Source: Alteromonas sp. LMIT006 (GTDB taxonomy: Bacteria > Pseudomonadota > Gammaproteobacteria > Enterobacterales > Alteromonadaceae). Taken from it: a DNA stretch of 64,000 nt. Positions 36,198-45,787 of this stretch are shown here, piece after piece. A program made the position numbers and the translations under genes. The notes beneath the pieces were generated by a model. It was not told where the DNA came from and searched no databases. It was given only the letters and a program-made list of their open reading frames with translations. The first letter of the stretch is position 1. Each line of letters opens with the position of its first letter. The DNA is taken from positions 496,001-560,000 of the forward strand of contig NZ_CP101291.1 of NCBI RefSeq assembly GCF_024300645.1. The letters are read 5' to 3'.

Positions 36198-36884
36198 ATG
36201 ACGAGCTTTGCCCAAAGAGTGATCGAGTTTAATCACGGCTTAGACGCAAGCATGCCTCTACCCGAAGGGGTGCGCATGATGAATCCATATGTTGAAGGGA
36301 GTCAAAGCCGTGCTATTTCTGATCAGTTCTATCGCAAATATTACTCAGATGATCGGCCTCGCAGGCTCATTTTGGGCATCAACCCAGGGCGCTTAGGCGC
36401 TGGAGCAACTGGTATTCCATTTACCGACAGTAAACGACTCGCCGAGGTATGTGGGATTGAAGCGCCATTTATCTTACATGAGCCATCATCGGTATTCGTT
36501 TACGATGTGATTGAAGCATACGGTGGTGCCGAGGCATTCTACCGCGATATTTTTATTGGTGCGGTTTGCCCATTAGGCTTTACCAAACTCAATGCCAAAG
36601 GACGTGAAGTCAACTACAACTATTACGACAGTAAAGCGCTTACCGATGCGGTGATGCCGTTTATTCTCAAAGCACTTCGTGACCAAATTGCGTTAGGCGT
36701 CTGTACTAAGCGAGTCTTTGTATTTGGCAATGGCAAGAACTACGATTTTTTGTGTAAACTGAATCAACAATATGGTTTTTTTGATGACATCGTACCGCTT
36801 GAGCATCCCCGCTATGTCATGCAGTACAAAAGCAAGCAGAAAGCGTTTTACATTGACAAATATCTACATGCATTTAGGACGTAA
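36198..36884 (+). CDS. Uracil-DNA glycosylase superfamily protein, SMUG2/DUF4918-like
   Basis: 228 residues. The UDG-fold motif 1 is ILGINPGRLGAGATGIPFTD (GINPG at residues 60-64), the pattern I associate with DUF4918/SMUG2-like proteins. Motif 2 appears as LEHPRYVMQY with His203. A conserved FGNGKNYDFL precedes it. Such proteins are predicted to excise uracil or related bases from DNA in base excision repair. The ATG is 3 bp after the greB stop, so the two are probably cotranscribed. In E. coli greB is followed directly by tex (yhgF), so this gene looks like an insertion between conserved neighbours. Confidence 0.75.
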   Translation: MTSFAQRVIEFNHGLDASMPLPEGVRMMNPYVEGSQSRAISDQFYRKYYSDDRPRRLILGINPGRLGAGATGIPFTDSKRLAEVCGIEAPFILHEPSSVFVYDVIEAYGGAEAFYRDIFIGAVCPLGFTKLNAKGREVNYNYYDSKALTDAVMPFILKALRDQIALGVCTKRVFVFGNGKNYDFLCKLNQQYGFFDDIVPLEHPRYVMQYKSKQKAFYIDKYLHAFRT

Positions 36885-36961
36885 ATACTCTGATTAGGCT
36901 GGTTGAATCCATTATCACATTGCCAGTATAATGCTGTTTTTTCCGATATTCTCCAGCATTC

Positions 36962-39289
36962 ATGATTATCCAAACTCTTGCATCCGAACTATCCGTTCAG
37001 CCTCAACAAATTCAAGCCGCCGTCGCCTTATTAGATGAAGGCGCCACGGTTCCGTTTATCGCACGTTACCGCAAAGAAGCCACCAATGGTCTGGATGATG
37101 CTCAGTTGCGTCTTCTCGAGACTCGCCTTGGCTATCTACGTGAGCTAGCTGATCGCAAACAAACCATTCTCAAGTCCATTCGTGAGCAAGACAAGTTGAC
37201 GCCAGAGCTTGAGGCACAGATAAACTCAGCAGAAACCAAGCAACTATTAGAAGACCTATATCTGCCTTACAAGCCAAAGCGCCGCACCAAAGGCCAAATC
37301 GCCATTGAGGCGGGCATTGAACCACTCGCGGATTTACTTTATCGCGAACCTGAACGCACGCCAGAAACCGAAGCGGAAGCTTATATCAATGTCGATGCTG
37401 GGTTTGCCGATACCAAGGCTGTGTTAGATGGCGCTAAGTTTATTCTGATGGAGCGTTTTGCAGAAGATGCCATGTTGCTGCAAAAACTGCGTAGCCACAT
37501 GCAACAGCATGGCTTTGTCGTTGCCAAAGTCATGGCTGGCAAAGAACAAGACGCCGTCAAATACAGCGATTATTTTGCCCATCAAGAAAAATACAAAACC
37601 GTTCCCTCGCATCGTGCCCTAGCAATGTTTCGCGGTCGCAATGAAGGCTTTTTAGCCTTAAATATTACGCTTGACCCAAATGCTGAAAGCCCTTTGACCC
37701 GCTCAGAATGCGAAGATATGATCGCGGCTTATTATCACATCAGCGATGCCGGTCGACCGGCGGATAAATGGCTCCAAGGGGTAGTAACCTGGACGTGGAA
37801 AATCAAAATTTTACTCTCTTTGGAAACCGAACTATTCAATGCATTAAGAGAAAAAGCCGAAGCCGAAGCGATAAATGTTTTTGCTAAAAATCTCAATGAT
37901 TTGCTTATGGCCGCGCCAGCTGGACCCAAAGTGACTATGGGACTTGACCCAGGTATTCGCACAGGCGTCAAAGTCGCTGTCGTCGATGCCACGGGTAAAG
38001 TGGTAGCAACTGCTACGATTTTCCCCCATCCTCCACAAAATGCATGGGATAAATCCATTCGTACCCTTGCGATGTTATGTCAGCAACACAAAGTGGATTT
38101 GATCAGTATTGGTAATGGCACCGGCTCGCGTGAGACAGACAAGCTGGTTGCCCAGATGCTTAAGCAACACAGCGAACTCAAAGTGCAAAAAATCATCATA
38201 AGTGAAGCTGGAGCTTCAGTATATTCAGCTTCAGAACTGGCCTCACAAGAACTACCAGGCTTAGACGTTTCTTTGCGTGGTGCCGTATCGATTGCACGTC
38301 GCTTACAAGATCCGCTGGCAGAATTAGTTAAAATCGAACCCAAAGCCATTGGCGTTGGCCAATACCAGCACGATGTTTCGCAATCGCATCTTGGCCAGTC
38401 TCTGACTGCGGTCATTGAAGATTGTGTAAACAAGGTTGGCGTAGATTTGAATACCGCATCGCCGTCTTTGCTAGCTAATGTCTCAGGATTGAATAAAACT
38501 TTAGCACAAAACATCGTGGCTCACCGTGATGCGCATGGTGCCTTTGGTTCGCGCAAAGATTTATTGGAAGTGGCGCGTTTGGGGCCCAAAGCGTTTGAGC
38601 AAGCGGCTGGATTTTTGCGTATCAACGGCGGACAAAACCCATTAGATGCGTCATCTGTGCACCCTGAAGCGTACCCTGTGGTCGACAAAATTTTGCTCAA
38701 AACCGGTGAGGCAGTCAATGATTTAATCGGAAATACTGGGGTATTGCGTAAATTAGCACCTGCTGACTTTATTGATGAGACGTTTGGGGAGCCTACCGTT
38801 AAAGACATTTTGAGTGAATTAGAAAAGCCCGGACGAGACCCTCGCCCTGAGTTCAAAACCGCTAGCTACAAAGAAGGTGTTGAGACCATACAAGATCTTT
38901 TGCCGGGCATGATCTTAGAGGGCGTGGTATCGAACGTTGCAAACTTTGGCGCCTTTGTCGATATTGGGGTGCATCAAGACGGTCTAGTGCATATCTCTGC
39001 GTTGACTGATGGTTTTATTTCCGATCCTCGAGATGTGGTCAAAACCGGCGAAGTGGTCAAAGTCAAAGTGGTCGAAGTGGATATTGCGCGCAAACGCATA
39101 TCTCTTACGATGCGCCTGAATGATGAAATCGTTGCAGAAAAAGTCTCGAAACCTTCTGGCTCACAACGCAACGAACGCAAACCACAACAGAATCATTACA
39201 GTGGCAGACAGCGCAGTGCACAACCCGCCAATCTCAGTGGGGGTATGGCCGATGCGTTTGCCGCCGCTATGGCAAAACAAAAGAAATAA
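36962..39289 (+). CDS. tex: Transcription accessory protein Tex
   Basis: 775 residues, the usual Tex size. The N-terminal helical domain ([19 protein letters not shown]) is followed by the YqgF/RuvX-like RNase H-fold domain ([17 protein letters not shown] near residue 325), the helix-hairpin-helix region ([19 protein letters not shown]), and a C-terminal S1 RNA-binding domain (about 645-718, [18 protein letters not shown]). A basic low-complexity tail ends the protein. Tex binds nucleic acids and influences transcription and translation quality control. Its last 23 bases overlap the 3' end of the convergent bioH gene. Confidence 0.96.
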   Translation: MIIQTLASELSVQPQQIQAAVALLDEGATVPFIARYRKEATNGLDDAQLRLLETRLGYLRELADRKQTILKSIREQDKLTPELEAQINSAETKQLLEDLYLPYKPKRRTKGQIAIEAGIEPLADLLYREPERTPETEAEAYINVDAGFADTKAVLDGAKFILMERFAEDAMLLQKLRSHMQQHGFVVAKVMAGKEQDAVKYSDYFAHQEKYKTVPSHRALAMFRGRNEGFLALNITLDPNAESPLTRSECEDMIAAYYHISDAGRPADKWLQGVVTWTWKIKILLSLETELFNALREKAEAEAINVFAKNLNDLLMAAPAGPKVTMGLDPGIRTGVKVAVVDATGKVVATATIFPHPPQNAWDKSIRTLAMLCQQHKVDLISIGNGTGSRETDKLVAQMLKQHSELKVQKIIISEAGASVYSASELASQELPGLDVSLRGAVSIARRLQDPLAELVKIEPKAIGVGQYQHDVSQSHLGQSLTAVIEDCVNKVGVDLNTASPSLLANVSGLNKTLAQNIVAHRDAHGAFGSRKDLLEVARLGPKAFEQAAGFLRINGGQNPLDASSVHPEAYPVVDKILLKTGEAVNDLIGNTGVLRKLAPADFIDETFGEPTVKDILSELEKPGRDPRPEFKTASYKEGVETIQDLLPGMILEGVVSNVANFGAFVDIGVHQDGLVHISALTDGFISDPRDVVKTGEVVKVKVVEVDIARKRISLTMRLNDEIVAEKVSKPSGSQRNERKPQQNHYSGRQRSAQPANLSGGMADAFAAAMAKQKK

Positions 39290-40049
39290 TTTCTTCTACA
39301 AATGCTTCACGCGCCGACATGAATGGCGCGTGAGAAACATGTTCCATTATAACAGTCTTCGCTTTGGGTTGGAGTACGGCGATTTGATCAGCTGCTTTGA
39401 CTGGAACCAATGCATCAAGCCGACCATAAAGCCTCAACGTGGGCACCTTAATATCACCAATTTGAGTTTTCAAATCAGTCGTTTGCAATAATTTCAGCCC
39501 TTGCAATAAGCTGGCTTCACAGGGTTCGGGGTAACGTGCTATAGCCTCTCTCAAAGCCAATATGTCAGCTTTCGCATTAGGCGCTCCCATCGCTTGAATG
39601 GCGAGGAACCTTTGCACTGTTGTTCGGTAGTCATGCGCTAATTGAGTTTCAAATGCCTGTAGCACTTCTGGCTTGATCCCTGGCCAATTGGGTTGCGCCA
39701 TAAACTGGCAGCTCGTTGCAATACACAACAGACTAGCGAGGTTTTGCTGAGACAGTAGCGCAATTTGTTGAGCGAGTAGGCCACCTAATGACCAGCCAAG
39801 TAAGTGACATCGACTGGGGAGTTGCTGACTAATGAGCTCAGCGCTTTCTTCAATTGCCCCAAGAGGAATATGTGCGTTGTCACCAAAGCCAGGCAGGTCG
39901 AGCAAAATTACCCCCATGTACTGTGACAAATCTTCTGCAAGGGAGTCAAACACTCCACTATTTAATCCCCAGCCATGCAACAACACAATAGGTGGGTGAG
40001 TATCAGTGATTAAATCTGGGCTTAAGATCCGCTGTGAAAGTTGAGTCAT
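39267..40049 (-). CDS. bioH: Pimeloyl-ACP methyl ester carboxylesterase BioH
   Basis: 260 residues, alpha/beta hydrolase. [11 protein letters not shown] forms the oxyanion region, the nucleophile elbow is GWSLGG with Ser87, and the acid is about Asp212 in GRLDALVP. The catalytic His is about His240 in VSHAPF. It removes the methyl ester from pimeloyl-ACP in biotin synthesis. The other bio genes are not in the window. It is divergent from comF, as bioH and gntX are in E. coli, which supports the call. It overlaps tex by 23 bp at the 3' end. Confidence 0.93.
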   Translation of the reverse strand: MTQLSQRILSPDLITDTHPPIVLLHGWGLNSGVFDSLAEDLSQYMGVILLDLPGFGDNAHIPLGAIEESAELISQQLPSRCHLLGWSLGGLLAQQIALLSQQNLASLLCIATSCQFMAQPNWPGIKPEVLQAFETQLAHDYRTTVQRFLAIQAMGAPNAKADILALREAIARYPEPCEASLLQGLKLLQTTDLKTQIGDIKVPTLRLYGRLDALVPVKAADQIAVLQPKAKTVIMEHVSHAPFMSAREAFVEEIISFVLP

Positions 40050-40144
40050 TGAGGTAGGCTGAAGCTTTTTGATGCGAGCATTTTACCGTGTTTTTCTCTT
40101 TCATCCAAACCTGCAAAAATACCTCCGACCAATGCTATGCTGTC

Positions 40145-40804
40145 ATGCGTGAGTTTAATATCTGTTTACTCTGCGATATGCCAAGCACAGCAGTCATTTG
40201 TCCTGTCTGCCAACAGGATATGTTGTGGCGCAGTGATGTGCAGGTGCAATCAGAAATATTAGAACAACTTTGGGTGCATCCTCGGTTATCTCATCTCAAG
40301 TGCGATACATTGATTTGCCTTGATAAGTATCGCTACCCTCTGACTTATCTGATCCCTTTAATTAAGTTTCACGACCGTGCTGATTTGTCTACATGGTTAG
40401 CTGATCGTTGGTATGAGCAACGCTTTGCTTTGGTAGATACGCTACCAGATGCTCTGATCAGTGTGCCTTTGCATCCCAAAAGACTGCGCCATAGAGGGTT
40501 TAATCAAGCGGCATTGATTGCAGATAGATTAAGCACCCTCAGTTCTATCCCTCATCTAGTACATGCTGCCAAACGTATAAAAGCGACCAAACGTCAGTCT
40601 GAATTACAACAAGCACATAGAGAAGCCAACCTTTCCAATGCCTTTACGGTGGATCACCATGCATTGATTGGACTCAAACACATCGCGCTCGTCGATGACG
40701 TAATCACCACTGGGGCAACGATGAATGCGTTATGCCAAGCGATTCACAAGGTGGCACCACACTTGTATATTGCTGTGTGGTGCCTTGGGTTAGCTGAGCT
40801 TTGA
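40145..40804 (+). CDS. ComF/GntX family phosphoribosyltransferase-like protein
   Basis: 219 residues from the ATG at 40145; a GTG at 40088 would add 19. The N-terminal zinc ribbon has CLLC and CPVC. The C-terminal PRTase-like domain has GFNQAALIAD, the KRQSELQQAHREAN loop, and the PRPP-binding motif VDDVITTGATM. ComF proteins are needed for DNA uptake in naturally competent bacteria; GntX in E. coli is linked to growth on DNA as a nutrient. It is divergent from bioH. Only 7 bp separate its stop from that of the convergent M14 peptidase gene. Confidence 0.92.
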   Translation: MREFNICLLCDMPSTAVICPVCQQDMLWRSDVQVQSEILEQLWVHPRLSHLKCDTLICLDKYRYPLTYLIPLIKFHDRADLSTWLADRWYEQRFALVDTLPDALISVPLHPKRLRHRGFNQAALIADRLSTLSSIPHLVHAAKRIKATKRQSELQQAHREANLSNAFTVDHHALIGLKHIALVDDVITTGATMNALCQAIHKVAPHLYIAVWCLGLAEL

Positions 40805-40811
40805 CCACGCT

Positions 40812-43388
40812 TTAGTTGATAGCAGGGCTCATGTAGATGGCGTTGGCCATGATTTTTTCTGTACCGCGCCAATAGCCTCTAAAATTGACCGGATCCACAA
40901 TGGCAATGACTCGACCTTTGCCTTTGCGGTGCGCAACAAGTGCTGTGGTATTGCCAATCAACTCGTTCACTTCTGGCGCAGTATAACCGGCCACGAGTGG
41001 GAATGATGTATACTTGGCCGCTTCAATGAAAGGTTTGTCGTCTGCTTGGAGCAGCAAACTGCTGGTTTTGAAAAGTGGCAGTGTCTGGTTGTGAGTGACT
41101 CCCCACAGCAGAGGGTGCGTCGGGTCTACTTGGGCCAGATGCACGGAGCCGGCGACTTGTTGTAACGCGCGATAAATATTGCGATCGGCATACTGCATAT
41201 TCTCAAACATCACGGCATTGCGCACAGTATTGCGAGATTTTACTGTCGCTTGCAGCCAGCCCATGTCGCTGAGCCAGCTCAACCCCATACGTTGGCCGAT
41301 CAAAGTACCACCTGACTCAAGCCAGGATTCGATTTGCGCTTGGCGCTTCTCATCGAGGTCATTATAGACACCAGTCACCACAATCAGATGCGTAAAATTG
41401 GACAGATCCACATCCGCCAGACGATCTTTGTCTAACATGGTTAATGGCAAACCAACCCGCGTATCAAAATAATGCCATATTGCGCCAACCGCATTGGAAG
41501 ATACGCCCACCCCAGTCAAAATAGCGACTTTGGGCAATTCCAGCGGTAACATGCTTGGGCTGCCCAAATCAATGCCTTCAATCGTCAAACCGGTTGCGAG
41601 GCTGTGCATTTTGATTGGATACTGTGCTAGTGCTTCGTTTAACAAATCAAACAATGGCACGTGACGGTTCAAGCCAACATTAAACACCATTGCACCGGGC
41701 GTAAAACTCAGTTTATTACCTAATGTGTCATTCCCAGTGAACGGAGCAGTCGCCAAGCGCACATTGACGCCTTGCTCTAATAAAAATTGTAATACCGCTG
41801 GCGCTTTAGCATCGTGCCATGGCAAGACATACGCCACAGCACCAGATTGCAATGGCTGTGCGTCAATGGCCAGTTCAGTAATCGGTGATGCGTTGATTTT
41901 GTTGGCTTCGCGTTTGGACAAACGCGCATAGTCAAGATTATAAGCCAGTGGTAAATTCCAGTTAGAGACATCGTAGAAGGTATTATTGGGAAAAGACTTA
42001 CGCTCAGAAAACAGAGATTTGAGCAATCGATATTGTGGTTGGTCAAGGCTGACAAAAACCGCTTTTCCGGCTTGGTAAGATTTGTTGTCTTTGCGCACGT
42101 CTTTGTCAAGCAAAGACAGTTCAATACGGTGGGCGTTGAGCTTTTCGACAAACGCTTGGTTGCGGGTCTGGTCATCACTCAAGCTGACCAAGAATCCGCC
42201 TTCGTCATCCTCTTTAATGAGAGTTTGCGTCTCTTGATAGAACGCTGCGTGATGATTTAAGAACGCGGATTTATTCTCTAACGCCCCTTGGAAAGTTGAA
42301 AACGTCGTGGCGATTTGGTTTTTGATTGTCATCGGAAAATTAAGCAAGCCATTGTCTGACATCTGTTGTGCCCCTCGTGAACTAGCTTGTTCAAACAAGA
42401 TCCCGACTGTGCCATGCGCATCGGGATAAGTTGAGCCTTTACCATAATAAAAGTCGTCAAAGCGCTCTTGGGTATAGTAGAGCTGTTGCTCATTATCTAA
42501 TGCCTTAGCGTGGTATTGGGCCAGCACATTGGTAAGTTGAATATTCTTTGGATTGGTTAATGGGTGAGTGCGATCAGGTACTCCAGGTTGGAAAAAATAC
42601 GTTGCATTGGTACCCATTTCATGAAAATCCGTCAAGATATGCGGACGCCACGCTTGATATTGTGCTACACGAGCTTGGGATTCAGGATGCGTGAGCAACA
42701 ACCAATCGCGATTCAAATCAAACCAATAGTGATTGGTACGGCCGCTAGGGAAACGCTCTCTATGCTCGCGATGATAAGGAGAAGCCGACGGGTTTTGCCC
42801 ATTATGCATATTAGTCCACTGCGCAAAGCGGGCTAGACCATCTGGATTCAAAGATGGGTCGAGCAAAATCACGGCATTTTGCAATAAGGCATCAACGCTC
42901 TCGCCTTGGGCCGCTGCCAGATAATACGCCACTAACAAGGCGGCGTTACTGCCTGAAGGCTCATTGCCATGAATCGAATACCCCATATACAAGACTAACG
43001 GGGCGTCATTTTTTGGACGAGTACCTGCGTCAATATGCTGCATATGAGTTTGTTGAATTGCGCCAAGATTAGCCAAGTTATCCGGGTGAGAGATGGTCAG
43101 ATTCAAAAGTTCGCGATTTTCATGCGTATAACCAATGACCTCAAGTTGAATGCGATCCGATTGCTGCGCCAAAGTTTTCATATAAGTCACGAGCTGGTCA
43201 TGACGCACATGCCAGGTACCAACCGCATCCCCCAGCACCTCCTGAGGTAGGCTAATTTTGGGGTCATAGGAAACGTTCGTGGGTAGGTAATCCAAATCTG
43301 ATTTGGGGTAGAAAACATTGTCGGCAGTGAGGTGTGAACTAGTGAACACCATACACAGGGCACATACTGATGCCAAAATCTGTCGCAT
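40812..43388 (-). CDS. Secreted M14 zinc carboxypeptidase with amidotransferase-like C-terminal domain
   Basis: 858 residues from the ATG at 43388, chosen over an in-frame codon 57 bases upstream because it starts a Sec signal peptide (MRQILASVCALCMVF) and has AAGGA at a 7-base spacing. The M14 domain has zinc ligands His140 and Glu143 in SIHGNEPSG and His256 in TDFHEMG, substrate residues in NPDG and NRDW, and a general-base Glu333 in GILFEQASS. A second region (about 619-710, VAILTGVGVSSN through LESGGTLIGQR) resembles a class I glutamine-amidotransferase-like fold, as in other long M14 proteins. It should be periplasmic or secreted. It separates comF from nfuA, which are adjacent in E. coli. 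Confidence 0.92.
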   Translation of the reverse strand: MRQILASVCALCMVFTSSHLTADNVFYPKSDLDYLPTNVSYDPKISLPQEVLGDAVGTWHVRHDQLVTYMKTLAQQSDRIQLEVIGYTHENRELLNLTISHPDNLANLGAIQQTHMQHIDAGTRPKNDAPLVLYMGYSIHGNEPSGSNAALLVAYYLAAAQGESVDALLQNAVILLDPSLNPDGLARFAQWTNMHNGQNPSASPYHREHRERFPSGRTNHYWFDLNRDWLLLTHPESQARVAQYQAWRPHILTDFHEMGTNATYFFQPGVPDRTHPLTNPKNIQLTNVLAQYHAKALDNEQQLYYTQERFDDFYYGKGSTYPDAHGTVGILFEQASSRGAQQMSDNGLLNFPMTIKNQIATTFSTFQGALENKSAFLNHHAAFYQETQTLIKEDDEGGFLVSLSDDQTRNQAFVEKLNAHRIELSLLDKDVRKDNKSYQAGKAVFVSLDQPQYRLLKSLFSERKSFPNNTFYDVSNWNLPLAYNLDYARLSKREANKINASPITELAIDAQPLQSGAVAYVLPWHDAKAPAVLQFLLEQGVNVRLATAPFTGNDTLGNKLSFTPGAMVFNVGLNRHVPLFDLLNEALAQYPIKMHSLATGLTIEGIDLGSPSMLPLELPKVAILTGVGVSSNAVGAIWHYFDTRVGLPLTMLDKDRLADVDLSNFTHLIVVTGVYNDLDEKRQAQIESWLESGGTLIGQRMGLSWLSDMGWLQATVKSRNTVRNAVMFENMQYADRNIYRALQQVAGSVHLAQVDPTHPLLWGVTHNQTLPLFKTSSLLLQADDKPFIEAAKYTSFPLVAGYTAPEVNELIGNTTALVAHRKGKGRVIAIVDPVNFRGYWRGTEKIMANAIYMSPAIN

Positions 43389-43444
43389 ATCATTGTCCTT
43401 TTTATATTTTGCCCATATTATGCAATTAAACATGAAAAAAGCCA

Positions 43445-43469
43445 ATACTTGACTGTTTTACTCAAGTAA
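43445..43469 (+). promoter_or_regulatory. IscR type-1-like operator upstream of nfuA
   Basis: The 25-bp site reads ATACTTGACTG, TTT, TACTCAAGTAA. It agrees with the IscR type 1 consensus (ATASYYGACTRwwwYAGTCRRSTAT, from memory) at 23 of 25 positions. It lies just upstream of the nfuA -10 element, where binding of the 2Fe-2S form of IscR would repress. nfuA is an IscR target in E. coli, so the placement makes biological sense. Confidence 0.7.
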
Positions 43470-43472
43470 TAA

Positions 43473-43481
43473 TGGTATACT
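43473..43481 (+). promoter_or_regulatory. Extended -10 promoter of nfuA
   Basis: TGGTATACT is an extended -10 element (TG, one base, then TATACT at 43476-43481), 54 bp before the nfuA start. No good -35 hexamer is present at 16-18 bp; the IscR-like site occupies that region. Confidence 0.55.
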
Positions 43482-43534
43482 TACCCTATTGTGATTTACA
43501 TAACTGATGACGCCAATTGGCAAAGGATAATGAG

Positions 43535-44113
43535 ATGATCAGTATTTCCGAAGCAGCTCAAGCACACTTCGTCAAACTCTTACAGAACCAAGAAGCCAAC
43601 ACCAACATTCGAGTATTTGTGGTGAACCCCGGTACGCCAAGTGCTGAATGCGGTGTATCTTACTGTACGCCAGATGCCGTTGAGCCCAATGATGTTCGCT
43701 TGCCATTTAATGGTTTTGATGCCGTGGTCGACCCTGAATCAGCCCCGTTTTTGGAAGAAGCTGAGATTGATTATGTGACCGACCAAATGGGTTCACAACT
43801 CACACTAAAAGCACCAAACGCCAAAGCCCGGAAAGTGGATGCAGACGCGCCACTCATTGAGCGCGTAGATTACATCATTACTACTGAAGTAAACCCTCAG
43901 CTTGCTTCGCACAACGGCAAAGTCACACTCACCGAAATTACTGAAGACGGTGTTGCGGTACTACAGTTTGGCGGCGGTTGTAATGGATGTTCTATGGTCG
44001 ATGTCACGCTTAAAGAAGGTATTGAGAAGCAATTGTTGGAACAATTCCCAGGTGAGTTAACCGGCGTGAAAGACGCGACTGAACACCAAGCTGGCGAGCA
44101 CTCTTATTACTAA
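43535..44113 (+). CDS. nfuA: Fe-S cluster biogenesis protein NfuA
   Basis: 192 residues from the ATG at 43535, which has AAGGA (43523-43527) seven bases upstream; the in-frame codon at 43517 is not needed. The N-terminal degenerate A-type domain (1 to about 95) is followed by the Nfu domain (about 105-192) with the cluster-binding CxxC, Cys149 and Cys152 in [11 protein letters not shown], as in E. coli. It carries 4Fe-4S clusters to targets such as aconitase and lipoyl synthase under oxidative stress or iron shortage. It is divergent from the M14 peptidase gene, with the IscR-like site in the gap. Confidence 0.97.
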   Translation: MISISEAAQAHFVKLLQNQEANTNIRVFVVNPGTPSAECGVSYCTPDAVEPNDVRLPFNGFDAVVDPESAPFLEEAEIDYVTDQMGSQLTLKAPNAKARKVDADAPLIERVDYIITTEVNPQLASHNGKVTLTEITEDGVAVLQFGGGCNGCSMVDVTLKEGIEKQLLEQFPGELTGVKDATEHQAGEHSYY

Positions 44114-44176
44114 CCCCATTAGTTCAGGATGAGCCACAGATGCGTCCCGGATATTAATATTTCATTCAACGACACG

Positions 44177-44210
44177 GCGCCAACCCCAAACGGAGTTGGC
44201 GCATTTTTTT
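44177..44210 (+). terminator. Intrinsic terminator of nfuA
   Basis: GCGCCAAC (44177-44184) pairs with GTTGGCGC (44195-44202) around a 10-nt loop, followed by a run of T at 44204-44210. It lies about 65 bp after the nfuA stop codon. Confidence 0.88.
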
Positions 44211-44250
44211 GTATGGTTTACTAACCTTTCGTTTTGGGCTGTTGTGCATC

Positions 44251-44373
44251 ATGCTTGAGTATGGTGTGAGCTCGCTAGCCACCGCTGGGATTGCTCCTCT
44301 ATTTGCCGGATTTGTATTAGCAATATACGGTTATTTGGGCATATTTGCGTCGCGCTTTAATCGGTTGCTTTGA
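44251..44373 (+). CDS. Possible 40-residue membrane peptide antisense to the MATE gene end
   Basis: ATG at 44251 to TGA at 44371-44373. The peptide MLEYGVSSLATAGIAPLFAG then FVLAIYGYLGIF is one long hydrophobic stretch with a basic end (ASRFNRLL). It overlaps the last 43 bases of the MATE exporter gene on the other strand. The frame stays open and hydrophobic upstream into the nfuA terminator, so it may also be a remnant of a longer membrane-protein gene. There is no clear ribosome site. The rest of 44211-44330 shows nothing else. Confidence 0.2.
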   Translation: MLEYGVSSLATAGIAPLFAGFVLAIYGYLGIFASRFNRLL

Positions 44374-45701
44374 TTGTGGTAATACATAGACAACAAGTGT
44401 CCACCCAACGTGGTTCCTCGCGTCACCTGTAGCCCTAACAACGCAATCCATAAAGCCATATTCCCCGCCCCAAGTGATAACAACTGCATCAGCCAATACA
44501 GGCCAAAAAAGCCAAACAAGGCACTAATGAACATACTATTGCGCATAATATCTCCACGCGTTAGCCCAATGTAAATCCCATCTAAGCAATAACACCAGTG
44601 CGCCAAGAAGGGTAGCGCGACCATGATCCAATAATAGGGCTGTGCTGCAACAATGACGAGTGGTTGATTGGTCAACAGCGACACAAACCAAGGATACCCC
44701 AGCGCCATTACAAGCGTAATCGCAACGCCAAAGATATTAGACCAAATCAGCGATACACCAATATCTTCCCATAAACCATTGCGATTCTTTGCCCCTTCAC
44801 GCTCACCAATCATAGCTTCGATGGCATAGGCTATACCATCTAAACCCAGAGCAATGAGCACAAAGAACTGCATTAAAATCGCGTTTACGGCGGCCGCTTC
44901 CACGCCATAGCGCGCGCCTTGATAAGTCAAAAACGCCAAACACGCCTGCAACATCAATGCACGAATAAATAGATCTCGATTTAAGCCTAGCAGTCGGCGA
45001 AATGCGGACAGCGTGAACCAATCGCTTGATAACCTCGCTGTGTTGTCCTTGAGGTGTAAGTTGGCAATGCAATACAGACTTGCAAGCAACATGCACCATT
45101 CAGCGACGACGGTGGCAATCGCGACGCCGTTCACCCCCAGATCAAACCCAAACACAAAGACAATGTTCAAGATGATATTCAACACATTAATACCCACCTG
45201 AATCACCATCACCGCGCGGGTTTGTTGCTGGCCCACCAAATAGCCAATCACGACTAGATTCGCCAGGGCTATGGGTGCATTCCAAATCCGAATGACAAAA
45301 TACTCAGACAAGCTTGATTGAGCGAGTGTTGGCAGGTCAGTGATGTGCTGCATGAGTTGTAGCAAGGGGGGATGACATATAGCGAGTAATATCCCTACGG
45401 CAAAAGCAAATAGCAAGCCACGGGCGAGATCATCCCACTCACCTTGTGATGCCTTCGCCGCCTCCCGCGCCCCTTTTTGCTGGGCAGATAAACCAGTCAT
45501 AGATTGACGCATAAATCCACATAACCAAAAAATTTGTGCAATCAAAAACGCGCCAACAGCTGTTCCCGCCAAAAACTGTGCATCGCCCAAATGCCCAAGC
45601 ACCGCGGTATCCACCAAGCCCAGGATCGGTTGGGAGACATTGGCCAAAATCATGGGCAAAGCCAGGGCGAGTAGGGTGCGGTGTCTGGTTGGTAGTGTCA
45701 T
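44331..45701 (-). CDS. MATE family efflux transporter, DinF type
   Basis: 456 residues with about 12 predicted transmembrane helices in two halves. The N-terminal LALPMILANVSQPILGLVDTAVLGHLG pattern (landmarks ALPMILAN and LVDTAVLGHL) and the later GLDGIAYAIEAMIGE motif mark the DinF subfamily of MATE exporters. These are H+ or Na+ antiporters for drugs and other cationic or oxidative-stress compounds. In E. coli dinF is downstream of lexA; here it is about 11 kb away and shows no SOS box. The gap upstream contains the symporter pseudogene. Confidence 0.92.
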   Translation of the reverse strand: MTLPTRHRTLLALALPMILANVSQPILGLVDTAVLGHLGDAQFLAGTAVGAFLIAQIFWLCGFMRQSMTGLSAQQKGAREAAKASQGEWDDLARGLLFAFAVGILLAICHPPLLQLMQHITDLPTLAQSSLSEYFVIRIWNAPIALANLVVIGYLVGQQQTRAVMVIQVGINVLNIILNIVFVFGFDLGVNGVAIATVVAEWCMLLASLYCIANLHLKDNTARLSSDWFTLSAFRRLLGLNRDLFIRALMLQACLAFLTYQGARYGVEAAAVNAILMQFFVLIALGLDGIAYAIEAMIGEREGAKNRNGLWEDIGVSLIWSNIFGVAITLVMALGYPWFVSLLTNQPLVIVAAQPYYWIMVALPFLAHWCYCLDGIYIGLTRGDIMRNSMFISALFGFFGLYWLMQLLSLGAGNMALWIALLGLQVTRGTTLGGHLLSMYYHNQSNRLKRDANMPK

Positions 45702-45787
45702 AGAAAAAAGTGTGCGTTAGGTAACATCTGTACCTCTGTCTTTGAGAATGAATTGTCGAAGTGTTTTCTCACTTCTATTCAGTCAAT

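Noticed and set aside
38080-38856. Long minus-strand frames (144 and 111 codons) inside tex
   Set aside because: They are rich in Ser, Pro and Cys as expected for antisense of a Gammaproteobacterial gene, and tex is intact on the plus strand.
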